In this document: positions 33,324-42,738 of the stretch, in pieces | Numbering within the stretch: position 1 is the stretch's first letter | Layout of the letters: each line of letters starts with the position of its first letter | Assembly: GCA_910578385.1 (NCBI GenBank) | Contig: CAJTQV010000005.1 | Span: 129,355-193,354, forward strand | Source: an uncultured Muribaculaceae bacterium | GTDB taxonomy: Bacteria; Bacteroidota; Bacteroidia; Bacteroidales; Muribaculaceae | DNA length: 64,000 nt | Direction of reading: 5' to 3' | Made by a program: the position numbers and the translations under genes | The notes under the pieces: model-generated | Databases searched by the model: none | Told to the model about the DNA's origin: nothing | The model's input: only the letters and a program-made list of their open reading frames with translations

Positions 33324-34955
33324 ATGATTGGAAAAATATTTCAGGCAGTGCTGACAGCGATACTGTTGACCATACTGCAATCTTGTGCCGGAACGGGACA
33401 GGAGGATACCTCTCTGGCGACACTTGACGAACTTGTAGCTCAAGACCGGAACGCCTCTAAGGCAGCAATTGCAACCGCCGACAGCGCGGCAAGAGCCGCG
33501 GCTACACTGGCCGGAACACCCGGAGAATTTGACGCACAGCTCGATGCGGCTGAGGCATTCTCCGACATCGACCTCCACAAAGCACTGGAGCATACTCTGT
33601 CGGCCTTGCGGGTATCGCGCGCGCCCGGAGCATCGCCAGATTCCTATACTCGTGCCCGGCTGAGACTCGCATCGTTGTATAACTCCCAGGGATACATGAC
33701 CAAGGAAAGCTGCGAGATTTTCGAATCGCTCGACACCGCCCTGATGGACACCCCTACCCGGGAACAGTATTACGTGCTCGGCGTACAGCTGTATAACTCA
33801 CTTGCCCGACGGTCGATTGACAGCAACTTGTCAGCCCGGTACAGGAGGCTCGCCTCGGCATACCGTGACTCGGTGCTCGCCATATCGCCCGACCGCGTGG
33901 CAATCGCCGCCAACCGTTACCTCACCTCCGGTCATTCCGACTCCGCCCTGTACCTGCTCCGCGCCAGGCTGCCCGATTCACCTTCTTTATCGCCCGAGGC
34001 CGCATCGGTCTATTACCATCTCGCTCAGGTATATATCACGAGAAATGAGCGGGACAGCGCTATAAGATACCTCACCCTCTCCGCACTCTCCGATCTGAGC
34101 CGCGGCTCGCGCAACTACCGTTCTCTCCCACGCCTTGCGTTGCTCCTTCTTGAACGTGGGGACGTGGATCGCGCATACCGTTACATCCACCGCAGCTCAG
34201 ACGATGCCGCCGCCAGCCATGCCTCCAAACGACAGATCGAGATGGCGGAGTACCTTCCTTCAATCGACGCGGCATATGCCGACGCCCGCCGGCGGCATAA
34301 CCTGCTTGTGGCCGGCGCATCGCTTCTCGCTGCCGTCGTTGCTGCCGTAGTCATCATTGCCTTTATCCTGCTGCGCCGTAAGAACCGCCAGCTGCGCGAA
34401 GGAGCTGAGGCCCTGAGCCGATCGCATGAACAACTACGGGCTGCCTATGTATCGATGGAATCGCTCAACCGGCGCATAGCCGAGGAAAGCCGTGTGAAGG
34501 AACAGTACATAACTTCGTTCATGGAGCTATGTCTGAGCTATCTGAAAAAGATGGAGAGTTTCCGCGCCGAACTGGCGAAGATTGCGGCGCAAGGCGACCT
34601 CAAGGCGGTGACCAAGGCCATAAATTCCTCACGCTATGTCAACCGCGAGATAGCCGAGTTCTACGACAATTTCGACCGGGCTTTCCTGTCGCTGTATCCG
34701 GGATTCATCGGCTCGCTCAATTCTCTTCTGAGACCGGAGGAGCATTACGCCGCAACATTATCTTTCAGTACCGAACTGAGGATATACGCCCTGATATGGC
34801 TCGGCATAAACGAGAGCGGAGAGATAGCACGGTTCCTGCGCTGCTCCGAATCGACGGTCTACAACTACCGCACCCAGATGCGCAACCGCGCCATGGAGCG
34901 GGACTCGTTCGAAGGGCAGTTTTCGGCTCTTTCCGGTCATGATAAACCTGCGTGA
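33324..34955 (+). CDS. TPR-containing membrane regulator, DUF6377-like
   Basis: The start at 33324 (MIGKIFQAVL) is chosen because the frame upstream lies inside the -7 box. A signal ends in a lipobox-like ILQSCAG. Residues about 40-330 are TPR-like helices (ALEHTLSALRVSR, AASVYYHLAQVYITRNERDSA). One membrane helix (LVAGASLLAAVVAAVVIIAFIL) is followed by a coiled coil and a cytoplasmic end with ELRIYALIWLGINESGEIARFL and CSESTVYNYRTQMRNRA, a LuxR-like helix-turn-helix. This order (outside TPRs, membrane helix, DNA-binding end) matches the DUF6377 group of Bacteroidetes regulators. It probably controls the neighbouring secreted-protein genes. Confidence 0.82.
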   Translation: MIGKIFQAVLTAILLTILQSCAGTGQEDTSLATLDELVAQDRNASKAAIATADSAARAAATLAGTPGEFDAQLDAAEAFSDIDLHKALEHTLSALRVSRAPGASPDSYTRARLRLASLYNSQGYMTKESCEIFESLDTALMDTPTREQYYVLGVQLYNSLARRSIDSNLSARYRRLASAYRDSVLAISPDRVAIAANRYLTSGHSDSALYLLRARLPDSPSLSPEAASVYYHLAQVYITRNERDSAIRYLTLSALSDLSRGSRNYRSLPRLALLLLERGDVDRAYRYIHRSSDDAAASHASKRQIEMAEYLPSIDAAYADARRRHNLLVAGASLLAAVVAAVVIIAFILLRRKNRQLREGAEALSRSHEQLRAAYVSMESLNRRIAEESRVKEQYITSFMELCLSYLKKMESFRAELAKIAAQGDLKAVTKAINSSRYVNREIAEFYDNFDRAFLSLYPGFIGSLNSLLRPEEHYAATLSFSTELRIYALIWLGINESGEIARFLRCSESTVYNYRTQMRNRAMERDSFEGQFSALSGHDKPA

Positions 34956-35046
34956 GCATCTACATTTCAACGCACGCAACAGACATATATAAACCTGATT
35001 CATTGATATTTAAAATTTAAAACCATCTACATTTGAGTTTGAAGAG

Positions 35047-35077
35047 TTTGACAAGCCGCCGGCCGTCGCTAATTTTG
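35047..35077 (+). promoter_or_regulatory. Promoter of the DUF4886 protein gene
   Basis: TTTG (35047-35050) and TAATTTTG (35070-35077) are 19 bases apart, 31 bases before the start codon. Confidence 0.75.
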
Positions 35078-35108
35078 CCGCCGGAAACAAATTCTAAAAC
35101 CTATTATC

Positions 35109-38100
35109 ATGAATCAGATGAAACAACTGGCTCTCGCAGCTCTCACAGCGGTATCGGCAATCGCCACCCCGGGGGCTTCGGCAGCCATCGGGCTTACTCC
35201 GGCAGCTCCGGAAGTAACCCAGGATTTCAACTCGATGTGGGACGGTGCGGCAGGCACGCTCACACTCCCCGACGGATGGCGTGTGGACCGCAACCTTGAC
35301 GCACCGCGACGCGTGGGCGCATGGAACGATGCCGCGACCGAAGTCATGTACGCGGGTGGTGTCAGCCTCGCTTCAAACGCCAAGAACGGCACATGGAACT
35401 TCGGCCCCGATTCTTCCGACCGTGCCATCGGCGGACTCACAACAACCGTCGCCAACGGCACGCGCGGCGTGAGCGTGATGACCGCCATAGCCAACGAGGA
35501 CCCGTCGAAAATCATAACCAATCTCTCGCTCTCCTATAATGTCGAGAAATACCGCAAGGGTGCCAACGCAGCCGGATTCCGCGTGCAGCTCTACACGTCG
35601 GCCGACGGTGAAAAATGGACTGCGGCCGGCGACGAATTCCTGACATCGTTCGACCCGGACTCCGAGACAGCCGGAACAGCCGTAGTGCCTATATCTGTCA
35701 CAGAAGTTACCGGTAAGGCTCTCCGCACCCATATCGAACCTGGAGAACCGCTATACCTCGCATGGAACATATCCGTGACAAGCGGTTCCACTCCCGACAA
35801 GGCTCCCGGACTCGCCATCGACGACGTGCGCATTGCGGCGACTTTCGCCGACAGCGACCCCGACTGGGTTGACCCGACAGACCCGGAGATTAACCATTCC
35901 GGAATATATATCAGAGGAGTGGACGGCTGGGACGTGCTCGACGAATGGGAGTTCAACAAGCTCTCCGACACCACTTTCGAACTGCGCGACAAGATACTCT
36001 CGGGTTCGTTCAAAATCGGCGATGCCAACTGGAGTGCATCGTGCAACTACGGTTCGAACGGCACCAACCTCATGATGTCGGAACCTTATGCACTCGTGGC
36101 CGGACAGACCAGCACCAACATATCGTGCGGTAACATGGTGTTCAACTGTGCCCGCATCCTTCTCACCATCGACAACGGCGAGGCCACTCTTCTTATCGAG
36201 CCCAACGAGGATATGACCGGACTGACTTCCGTCTACATGGTGGGTGACTTCAATGGCTGGGACTATATGGACCGCAGCGGAGAGCTCCGTTATGACGAGG
36301 CAACCTCTTCATTCACCGGACGCGTCACAATGCGCGGTGCCGCCGACGGTCTGTCGCACTGGCGTGTGTACCAACGTCTCGGCATGGCCGGAGTATGGGG
36401 TCTCGCTGCCGACGCAGCGGAGGCTTCTCCCCTCTCCGGCAACCTCGTGAAGGGCGCGAAAGGAAATCTCGCCACCCTTCCCGGCACATACGACATCACT
36501 ATCTCGCTCAATGAGAACGGCACCGGCACATACTCTCTGACAGCCGTGGAGTCTGTTGCCGACAAGATGACCGTGCGCCCCGCCGAAACAGTGCTCGTGC
36601 CGGAACTGCCGGAAAGCGTGCGCGTGCTCTCGCTCAACAACTCGCTCATACACTACAACGACCAGAGCGCGATGTTCAACGACATTGCCTCGGCCATGGG
36701 CAAGGATGCAGAATGGACCAAGCACACTCTGCTCGGCAAGTCGCTCGCCACACACTGGGACGAGGGCGACGGCCTGGCCGCCGACGGACTTCCCGGCGCA
36801 AAGATGATGGTCCGCTCGCAGCCCTGGAGCCACATCATTCTTCAGGAGCAAAGCTCGCTCCCCCGCACAAGCCTTGAGACATTCCGTGCCAATGTTAAGC
36901 GTTGGGTGAACTATATCCGCGAATACTGCCCGAACCCCAACGCGGTTATCATAATGCCGGTCAACTGGGCATATTACGGCGACTGGGGCAACTTCACAGC
37001 CTTCAACGACATCTTCATGGCCAACTACATAGACGTGGCCGATGAGTTCGGTGTGGTGCTCTGCCCCGTGATGAGCGCTTATCAGGACATGTACGACGAG
37101 AAGGGTGCCGATGGCCTCGCTCCATGGTTCCAGGATGACCGCCATCCCACCGACATGAGCACATATATGGCAGCTTGCATGGAATATGGCCTTATCTTCG
37201 GCGAGGATCCCACGTCAATCACAAGCCATCCGGCCTCGGTCAGCGAGGCTGATGCCGCCGAGATGCGCTCACGCGCCGCTGCCGTGCTCAACTCGTTCTC
37301 GCAGACCGTCAACCACCATGCCGCCACCGTGGCAGTCAAGACTACCGTGACCGATGCCTTCGGACTCGTTCTGCCCCAGGACAAGGTGGAATACAGCGTT
37401 GACAACGAGAATGCGACCGTAAGCCCCGAGGGTGTGTTCCACGCCACCGAACCGGGTGAATATACCGTGACAGTCCGCGCAGCAGGCTTCGAGGGTAAGG
37501 CTCATGTGAATGTCGCACGCGCCGTGACCGAGATGCCCGTGGTACCCTCTGTGGCACTCAACGCCGCTAATCTCGAATATTCGCAAGATTTCAATTCACT
37601 CGGTGAGGCTGCTCAGGCCGCCATGCCCGAAGGCTGGCGCATAGACCGCACTGACTCTCCCCGGGCAGTCGGCTCGTTCGGCACAGCTTCCTCCACTACA
37701 ACCTACGCGGGCGGTGTCAGCCTCCCCTCCAACGCCAAGAACGGCACATGGAACTTCGGTCCTGATGCCACAGACCGTGCCGTGGGCGGTATCACCACCG
37801 GTGTTGCCGGCGGAACACGCGCCGTGAATGTCTACGCGCATTTCGTGAACGACGGAGCGAAGAAAATCACCTCGCTCAAGCTCGCCTACGACGTTGAGAA
37901 ATACCGCGACGGCAACAACGCCGCAGGATTCGCGGTGACTCTCCACACCTCGGTCGACGGTCGCAACTGGACCCCCGCCGGTGAAGACTTCGTGACCCTT
38001 TTCCCTGCCTCTGCTGCGACCGCCGGAGCTGAGATTGTACCCATCGAGACCAAGTCTGTCGAGGCTGAGCTTCCGGTTGACTTCGGTGCCGGATGCGACC

Positions 38101-38726
38101 TTTATCTGGCATGGAACATCTCCGTGGCCGAAGGCAGCGAATGTCAGGGTGCCCCGGCTCTCGCCATCGACAACGTGAGCGTCGAGGGTGTGCTCCAGGC
38201 CGTGCCTGAATATGACTGGCACATCTACATCGAAGACCGCACCGGTTACGACGCAATGGGAGTCTACGCATACGGCGATGAGGAGATATGGGGTGCATGG
38301 CCGGGACAGGCTCCGATCGACATCGTGAATATCGCCGGAACAGACTACAAAGTCTTCGGACACAACGAGGCAACCGGCAACTACAACCTGATTGTCAACA
38401 ACTGGAACCGTAGCCTCCAGCTCCCCGACTATCCCATCGAGGGTGGACGCGACTACTGGTTCATAGCGACTCCGGAGAAACTTCAGGAATTCACGCCTTC
38501 ATCAGTGACCGGTGTAGACGCTGACAAGGCGCACGAGCTTGTCATGAGCGGCGACACGCTCCGGTGCGAGGCCGCCCGTACGATAGCTGTCTACAACCTT
38601 TCGGGAGCCGTAACAGCTGTGGCCGACACTGATTCGCTCGACATCCCCGCTCTGCCGACCGGTATCTACATAGCCCGCGCCGCCGGTGACAACTTCACCG
38701 CCACTCTCCGTTTCGCACACCGCTGA
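35109..38726 (+). CDS. Secreted multidomain SGNH-hydrolase-like (DUF4886) protein
   Basis: The order in this 1205-residue protein is as follows. A signal peptide (1-26) precedes beta module A (about 36-235, QDFNSMWDGA...SLASNAKNGTWNFGPD). Two carbohydrate-binding-like modules follow near 263-360 and 370-475 (VYMVGDFNGWD). A DUF4886 SGNH domain spans about 500-700 (VLSLNNSLIHYND, ILQEQSSLPR, INWAYYGDW-like block, DDRHPT). Then come a beta sandwich, a second copy of module A (about 819-1035), a CBM-like module (WHIYIEDRTGYDAMGVYAY), and a Por-type C-terminal domain (TIAVYNLSG...GIYIARA). It is probably an extracellular esterase or deacetylase acting on glycans. The usual GNS before the catalytic serine is NNS here. 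Confidence 0.82.
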   Translation: MNQMKQLALAALTAVSAIATPGASAAIGLTPAAPEVTQDFNSMWDGAAGTLTLPDGWRVDRNLDAPRRVGAWNDAATEVMYAGGVSLASNAKNGTWNFGPDSSDRAIGGLTTTVANGTRGVSVMTAIANEDPSKIITNLSLSYNVEKYRKGANAAGFRVQLYTSADGEKWTAAGDEFLTSFDPDSETAGTAVVPISVTEVTGKALRTHIEPGEPLYLAWNISVTSGSTPDKAPGLAIDDVRIAATFADSDPDWVDPTDPEINHSGIYIRGVDGWDVLDEWEFNKLSDTTFELRDKILSGSFKIGDANWSASCNYGSNGTNLMMSEPYALVAGQTSTNISCGNMVFNCARILLTIDNGEATLLIEPNEDMTGLTSVYMVGDFNGWDYMDRSGELRYDEATSSFTGRVTMRGAADGLSHWRVYQRLGMAGVWGLAADAAEASPLSGNLVKGAKGNLATLPGTYDITISLNENGTGTYSLTAVESVADKMTVRPAETVLVPELPESVRVLSLNNSLIHYNDQSAMFNDIASAMGKDAEWTKHTLLGKSLATHWDEGDGLAADGLPGAKMMVRSQPWSHIILQEQSSLPRTSLETFRANVKRWVNYIREYCPNPNAVIIMPVNWAYYGDWGNFTAFNDIFMANYIDVADEFGVVLCPVMSAYQDMYDEKGADGLAPWFQDDRHPTDMSTYMAACMEYGLIFGEDPTSITSHPASVSEADAAEMRSRAAAVLNSFSQTVNHHAATVAVKTTVTDAFGLVLPQDKVEYSVDNENATVSPEGVFHATEPGEYTVTVRAAGFEGKAHVNVARAVTEMPVVPSVALNAANLEYSQDFNSLGEAAQAAMPEGWRIDRTDSPRAVGSFGTASSTTTYAGGVSLPSNAKNGTWNFGPDATDRAVGGITTGVAGGTRAVNVYAHFVNDGAKKITSLKLAYDVEKYRDGNNAAGFAVTLHTSVDGRNWTPAGEDFVTLFPASAATAGAEIVPIETKSVEAELPVDFGAGCDLYLAWNISVAEGSECQGAPALAIDNVSVEGVLQAVPEYDWHIYIEDRTGYDAMGVYAYGDEEIWGAWPGQAPIDIVNIAGTDYKVFGHNEATGNYNLIVNNWNRSLQLPDYPIEGGRDYWFIATPEKLQEFTPSSVTGVDADKAHELVMSGDTLRCEAARTIAVYNLSGAVTAVADTDSLDIPALPTGIYIARAAGDNFTATLRFAHR

Positions 38727-38756
38727 CCCGCATTCATAATCAATCATAAACTTGAC

Positions 38757-38787
38757 CAAAGACCGCGTTCATCGCGGTCTTTTTTTT
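38757..38787 (+). terminator. Rho-independent terminator
   Basis: AAAGACCGCG pairs with CGCGGTCTTT around TTCAT, followed by a T run. The stem equals that at 33248 except in the loop. Confidence 0.9.
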
Positions 38788-38816
38788 GCATGCCCCATAT
38801 AAAAGAGTTACCTTTG
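38785..38816 (+). promoter_or_regulatory. Promoter of the SBF-type transporter gene
   Basis: TTTG (38785-38788), which overlaps the upstream terminator tail, and TACCTTTG (38809-38816) are 20 bases apart. Confidence 0.65.
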
Positions 38817-38844
38817 CAACTGCAAAACAGAACCAAACGAACCA

Positions 38845-39849
38845 ATGAATGTTGTCAAGTTTCTCAAAGACTGGACTCTGATCATAGCGATGCTGGCTGG
38901 CATAGCCGGATATTTCCTCTATACCCTCCTCCCGATACCTCCGGCCGTGCATCCCGTGGTCAACGACGTTATCGGGTTGATACAGCCCACTCTCATCTTC
39001 TCGATGCTGTTCCTCACTTTCTGCCGCATAGACGTGCGCGACCTGCGCTTCCGCATGTGGCACCTGTGGCTGCTTATCTTCCAGTGCGGGCTATTCCTCG
39101 CCATCGGTCTCATTCTCGTGGCGATGCCGCACAGCGGACTGCGCGTGGTGCTCGAAGGCGCGATGATATGTCTGATATGCCCCACGGCAACCGCCGGAGC
39201 TGTCATAACCCGCAAGCTCGGGGGAAGTGTCAACAACATCACCACCTACACCGTGCTCATCAACCTCGCCACCGCCCTGCTCATACCGGCTCTGGTACCG
39301 TTCGTGCATCCAAACCCGCAGATGACAGTCTGGACCTCCGCGCTGCTCATTCTCAGCAAAGTGTTCCCGCTGCTGCTCATGCCGCTCGTCGCGGCTGCCC
39401 TGCTGCGCCGTTTCGCGCCACATATAGCGGAGCGCGTCGGCAAACACCAGGAACTCTCCTTCTATCTCTGGGCAGTGGCACTCGCGCTGGCACTCGCCGT
39501 GACCACCCGGAGCATCGTACACAGCACCGTTGACATCTGGACACAGCTCTGGCTCGTGGCGGTATCGCTCGTGTGCTGCGTGCTTCAGTTCTGGCTCGGG
39601 CGCAAAATCGGCATACGTTACGGCGAGAAGATAACCGCCGGCCAGTCATGCGGCCAGAAAAACACCGTGCTCGCCATCTGGATGGGTTACACCTTCTTCA
39701 CCCCCGTCACCTCAATTGTAGGCGGCTTCTACAGCATCTGGCACAACGTAATCAACTCCTACCAGCTCTACGAGCACAAAAAGCACACCGAGTCAATATC
39801 CGACACTGATCACAATCCGCAGGGACAGGCCTCCCGAACAACAATCTGA
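38845..39849 (+). CDS. Bile acid:sodium symporter (SBF)-family transporter
   Basis: About nine or ten membrane helices fill 334 residues. Two discontinuous helix motifs of the SBF/ASBT fold are visible: CPTATAGAVITRKLGG and GQSCGQKNTVLAIWMGY, the latter followed by FFTPVTSIVGGFYSIWHN. The family moves bile acids, pantoate or other organic anions with sodium. The substrate here is unknown; bile acids or organic acids are plausible in the gut. It is bounded by its own promoter and a terminator. Confidence 0.82.
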   Translation: MNVVKFLKDWTLIIAMLAGIAGYFLYTLLPIPPAVHPVVNDVIGLIQPTLIFSMLFLTFCRIDVRDLRFRMWHLWLLIFQCGLFLAIGLILVAMPHSGLRVVLEGAMICLICPTATAGAVITRKLGGSVNNITTYTVLINLATALLIPALVPFVHPNPQMTVWTSALLILSKVFPLLLMPLVAAALLRRFAPHIAERVGKHQELSFYLWAVALALALAVTTRSIVHSTVDIWTQLWLVAVSLVCCVLQFWLGRKIGIRYGEKITAGQSCGQKNTVLAIWMGYTFFTPVTSIVGGFYSIWHNVINSYQLYEHKKHTESISDTDHNPQGQASRTTI

Positions 39850-39864
39850 CACGACACCACCGAT

Positions 39865-39891
39865 AAAAAGACCCTCTCTGCGGTCTTTTTT
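39865..39891 (+). terminator. Rho-independent terminator
   Basis: AAAAAGACC (39865-39873) pairs with GGTCTTTTT (39882-39890), running into further T. Confidence 0.8.
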
Positions 39892-39934
39892 TATTTCAGC
39901 CCTATCAACAATCCATCTATTTTTACGATTCTTG

Positions 39935-39965
39935 TTGCAGGATTGAAACCAAAAGCCTATATTTG
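39935..39965 (+). promoter_or_regulatory. Promoter for the second NLQGIR repeat protein
   Basis: TTGC (39935-39938) and TATATTTG (39958-39965) are 19 bases apart. The -7 box is identical to those of paralog A and the TPR regulator. Confidence 0.7.
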
Positions 39966-40012
39966 CACCGTGCAACCAATATTGCGCTAATCATAAATAT
40001 CTGTACTTACAT

Positions 40013-41251
40013 ATGAAGAAAATCTACACATTGGCGGTCATCGCCTCCCTTTCAGTTATCCCGACGCTCGCCGCCGATGAGCAATACTCATGGGTGCACC
40101 TCGGAACAGGTCAATACCGCGCCTCGGCCATGGCCGATTTCATGGGTGCCTCGGCCGAATTTACCGATGTCGAGGTCTACGAGGCCGCAGGCGTGGCCGG
40201 AATGTACAAGGTAACCGGCGTATGGCCCGACCTTGTAAGTGACGGTGAACTCATCGTCGATGCCACCGACCCCGGTTTCGTGATGATTCCCTCGCAGAAG
40301 ACCTCGGTGGTCGATCCTGCCGACGGCGTGATAAACATCGCCAACGACCTCTGGTTCTACACCGTGGAATATGAATGGCCGAAAGAATCGACCGTCGAAG
40401 CCCTGAAAGGCATTGTGGCAACCAATGTCGACAATGTCATCACATTCCCCGAGGGGAGCATGCTGCTTCAGTGGCCAAAGGCTTCATCATCGGGAGCGAA
40501 CCACAGGGATCCCTCCGGATGGTATCCCGCGAAGAGCGGCGGCGTGCTGGTGCTTCCCGGCGGCGTTTATCAGGAGCCTTGGATTGACCTCGGTCAAGGA
40601 CTTTTCGACGAGCACATCGTCAGCGACGTATTCTCGCCCGAGCCGTACATCGACTCATACAACGTGACCGTGATGCAGAAACGCGCCAACCCCGGCATAT
40701 ATCAGGTAATCGACCCATGGCACGGCCTTTACGAGTCGCTTGGCTCCTCTGCGACAAGCCCCACAATAGAGCTTGACGCCACCGACCCGGACAACGTACT
40801 GATGACCCGTACCGATCTCGGGCTGAACGGCGGCTCCGAACTCGGAGACCTGTCAATCAGCAGCTATTCCTGGTACATGCACACATATGGTGGAGGAGCT
40901 GCAAACACCCCTGAGGCGAACCGCATAACTCTTGAAACGGAAGAAGAGACCGGCGACAACGGCGTGAAGTATGAGGTCCGCACATTCAGTTTCCCCTACC
41001 GTTCGACATTCTACTACGGCGCTGCCAACAACAAGTCATATTACGCCTCGCCCTACGCCAGCACACTGACCGTCAGAACCGTGACCGGCACGACCGCAAT
41101 CGAGGAGATCGGCACAGAGAATGAACCGGATGTCAACGCACCCGCCACCTACTACAACCTCCAGGGCATCCGCGTGACCCACCCGGCACCCGGCCAGCTT
41201 CTCATCAAGCGTCAGGGCACCACCTCAACCCTGATCCGCATCCCCCGCTGA
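40013..41251 (+). CDS. Secreted two-repeat protein with NLQGIR C-terminus (paralog B)
   Basis: This is a paralog of 31910-33226. After the signal peptide (MKKIYTLAVIASLSVIPTLA), unit 1 starts near residue 24 (YSWVHLGTGQYRAS) and unit 2 near 189 (PWIDLGQGLFDEHIV). Shared strings include GELIVDATDPGFVMIP, QVIDPWHGLYESL and IELDATDPDN. The end is TYYNLQGIRVTHPAPGQLLI. It lacks the extra 30 residues that paralog A has between the signal and unit 1. Function is unknown; export and surface display are likely. Confidence 0.8.
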   Translation: MKKIYTLAVIASLSVIPTLAADEQYSWVHLGTGQYRASAMADFMGASAEFTDVEVYEAAGVAGMYKVTGVWPDLVSDGELIVDATDPGFVMIPSQKTSVVDPADGVINIANDLWFYTVEYEWPKESTVEALKGIVATNVDNVITFPEGSMLLQWPKASSSGANHRDPSGWYPAKSGGVLVLPGGVYQEPWIDLGQGLFDEHIVSDVFSPEPYIDSYNVTVMQKRANPGIYQVIDPWHGLYESLGSSATSPTIELDATDPDNVLMTRTDLGLNGGSELGDLSISSYSWYMHTYGGGAANTPEANRITLETEEETGDNGVKYEVRTFSFPYRSTFYYGAANNKSYYASPYASTLTVRTVTGTTAIEEIGTENEPDVNAPATYYNLQGIRVTHPAPGQLLIKRQGTTSTLIRIPR

Positions 41252-41271
41252 CCCCCGGGCTAAAAAAATAT

Positions 41272-41303
41272 GAGGCTGTCTGACTTTGGTGTCAGACAGC
41301 CTC
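41272..41303. terminator. Bidirectional terminator, 13-bp perfect stem
   Basis: GAGGCTGTCTGAC pairs exactly with GTCAGACAGCCTC around TTTGGT, with T-rich sequence on the plus side and A7 on the other side. It lies between the convergent paralog B and the TerD operon and can serve both. Confidence 0.85.
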
Positions 41304-41348
41304 TTTTCATATGGGTCAGGACGTTATAAGCGGTTGTGACCCTGTGAA

Positions 41349-42071
41349 TCAGAATGCGCCGGAACGCTTCAGCTCGTTAACGCGAGCCTGGACGGCATCA
41401 TACTGTGAGCCGAGACGGTTCCTGCGGGTACGTCCGTTACCGTAGTCGCCACGGATTACCTTCATTGCCTCCGCTTCGACATCTGAGCTGACCGGTGCTG
41501 ACGACGGAGCCGCAGCAGGTTCAGAAGCCACGGCGGCTGCCGGAACAGCTTCCGGTGCGGGAGCCGCAGCAGGTGCGACAGCGGGAGCGGCAGTTTCTGA
41601 TTCCGGAGTAGTCTCTGTCACCTCATCAGCTGATATAGCTGCACCCTGATCGGCGGCAGAGTCCTCCCCTGCGGCCTCAGGTGCCACCATCGCCGTATCC
41701 TCCGGTTCAGCCACTTCAGCAGGTGTCTGCGACTTGGACGGAATCAGCCACCAGATGAGCAGAGCAACAATCACGACAGCCAACAGGATCCAGAGCCACT
41801 TCATTCCGCCTCCACGGGGCGTAGGTTCAGGCATCGGCGGTTCCGGTGCGGGAACAACCTTCGGGGCAGCCGGCTTAGGTTCGGCCTTGGGGGCACTTGG
41901 CTGCTTGGGAGCCGGTGCGGGCTGTTGAACAGATTTCGTGTCTGCTACCTTTGCCACTGCCGGTTCGTCATCATCTTTCGAAAGGTCGAATCTGCGCTTC
42001 GTGCCTTTCGATATGTCAAATTTATGGTTCCCCCCTTTGTCGAGCTGGAACTTCTTTTTTTCTTCTGCCAT
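41349..42071 (-). CDS. Single-pass membrane protein with three TerD-like N-terminal motifs
   Basis: The first 35 residues hold three copies of a short motif: KFQLDKG, KFDISKG and RFDLSKD. The same motif opens the two TerD proteins upstream (KFDLSKGEKFSLGK). A Pro/Ala/Lys-rich linker leads to one membrane helix at about residues 91-110 (KWLWILLAVVIVALLIWWLI). An Ala/Pro/Glu-rich stretch and a conserved-looking end (VIRGDYGNGRTRRNRLGSQY) follow, probably periplasmic. It is the last gene of the eight-gene minus-strand operon, 11 bases after a TerD gene. I infer that it ties TerD-type complexes to the membrane; no known family is recognised. Confidence 0.7.
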   Translation of the reverse strand: MAEEKKKFQLDKGGNHKFDISKGTKRRFDLSKDDDEPAVAKVADTKSVQQPAPAPKQPSAPKAEPKPAAPKVVPAPEPPMPEPTPRGGGMKWLWILLAVVIVALLIWWLIPSKSQTPAEVAEPEDTAMVAPEAAGEDSAADQGAAISADEVTETTPESETAAPAVAPAAAPAPEAVPAAAVASEPAAAPSSAPVSSDVEAEAMKVIRGDYGNGRTRRNRLGSQYDAVQARVNELKRSGAF

Positions 42072-42082
42072 AATGCTTCGCT

Positions 42083-42691
42083 TTACTCTTCGGCGTACAT
42101 GTCAACGAGGGTCTGGAGACCACCGTTATATCCATTGCCCATTGCCTCGAATTCCCACTCGCCATTGTCATCGATAAGGAAACGTCCGGCCACAACCGCA
42201 TCCTCGGTCTTGTAGTCTTTCGTCAGCTCGAAGAAGCAGAGAGCATCGCCCGACTCCTCGTCGATGATGGTAATCTTCGCATCCTTTACAGAACCGAACG
42301 AAGTGCCTTCGTATACAGTAGCAGAAATCAGCACTTCCTGCACATCCGGGGCAATCTTGCTGAGGCATATGTTGAGGGTCTCGATACCGCCCTGCTGCTC
42401 ATCCTTAGCACCTAAAACGGCACCGTCGGCACTCATAGGCCGCGTTGACGCCAGATAGTTCTTCTTGTTTCCATGTTTTGCACGGTCGAAAGGCTCTGTC
42501 CTGTTCTCCGAGTTGTAGAATACGAATCCCTCATCGTTCACGATAAGGCCATCCTGATTGAGGAGCCATGCCTGTGTATCGAGGTCTCCATCCTGCCAGG
42601 TAAGTTCCACACGTATGTTGTCGAGACCGAGACTCTTCGCAAGCGAGAACCGGTCACCTCCATCAAGTTTCTTTAAATTGAATTTTCCCAT
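42083..42691 (-). CDS. TerD-family protein (second copy)
   Basis: TerD-fold proteins are calcium-binding beta sandwiches used in stress responses. Visible are the N-terminal KFNLKKLDGGDRFSLAKSL, the strand RVELTWQDGDLDTQAWLLN with acidic ligands, GFVFYNSENRTEP, and the C-terminal GEWEFEAMGNGYNGGLQTL. It is about 40 percent similar by eye to the neighbouring copy, but has lost one residue in the DLDA region and has a shorter acidic loop. It lies 47 bases after the first TerD gene. The two probably form a hetero-pair. Confidence 0.92.
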   Translation of the reverse strand: MGKFNLKKLDGGDRFSLAKSLGLDNIRVELTWQDGDLDTQAWLLNQDGLIVNDEGFVFYNSENRTEPFDRAKHGNKKNYLASTRPMSADGAVLGAKDEQQGGIETLNICLSKIAPDVQEVLISATVYEGTSFGSVKDAKITIIDEESGDALCFFELTKDYKTEDAVVAGRFLIDDNGEWEFEAMGNGYNGGLQTLVDMYAEE

Positions 42692-42738
42692 GTTATCAGT
42701 TTTTATGGTAATTACACTGCCGCGTCATGAACCGACGC

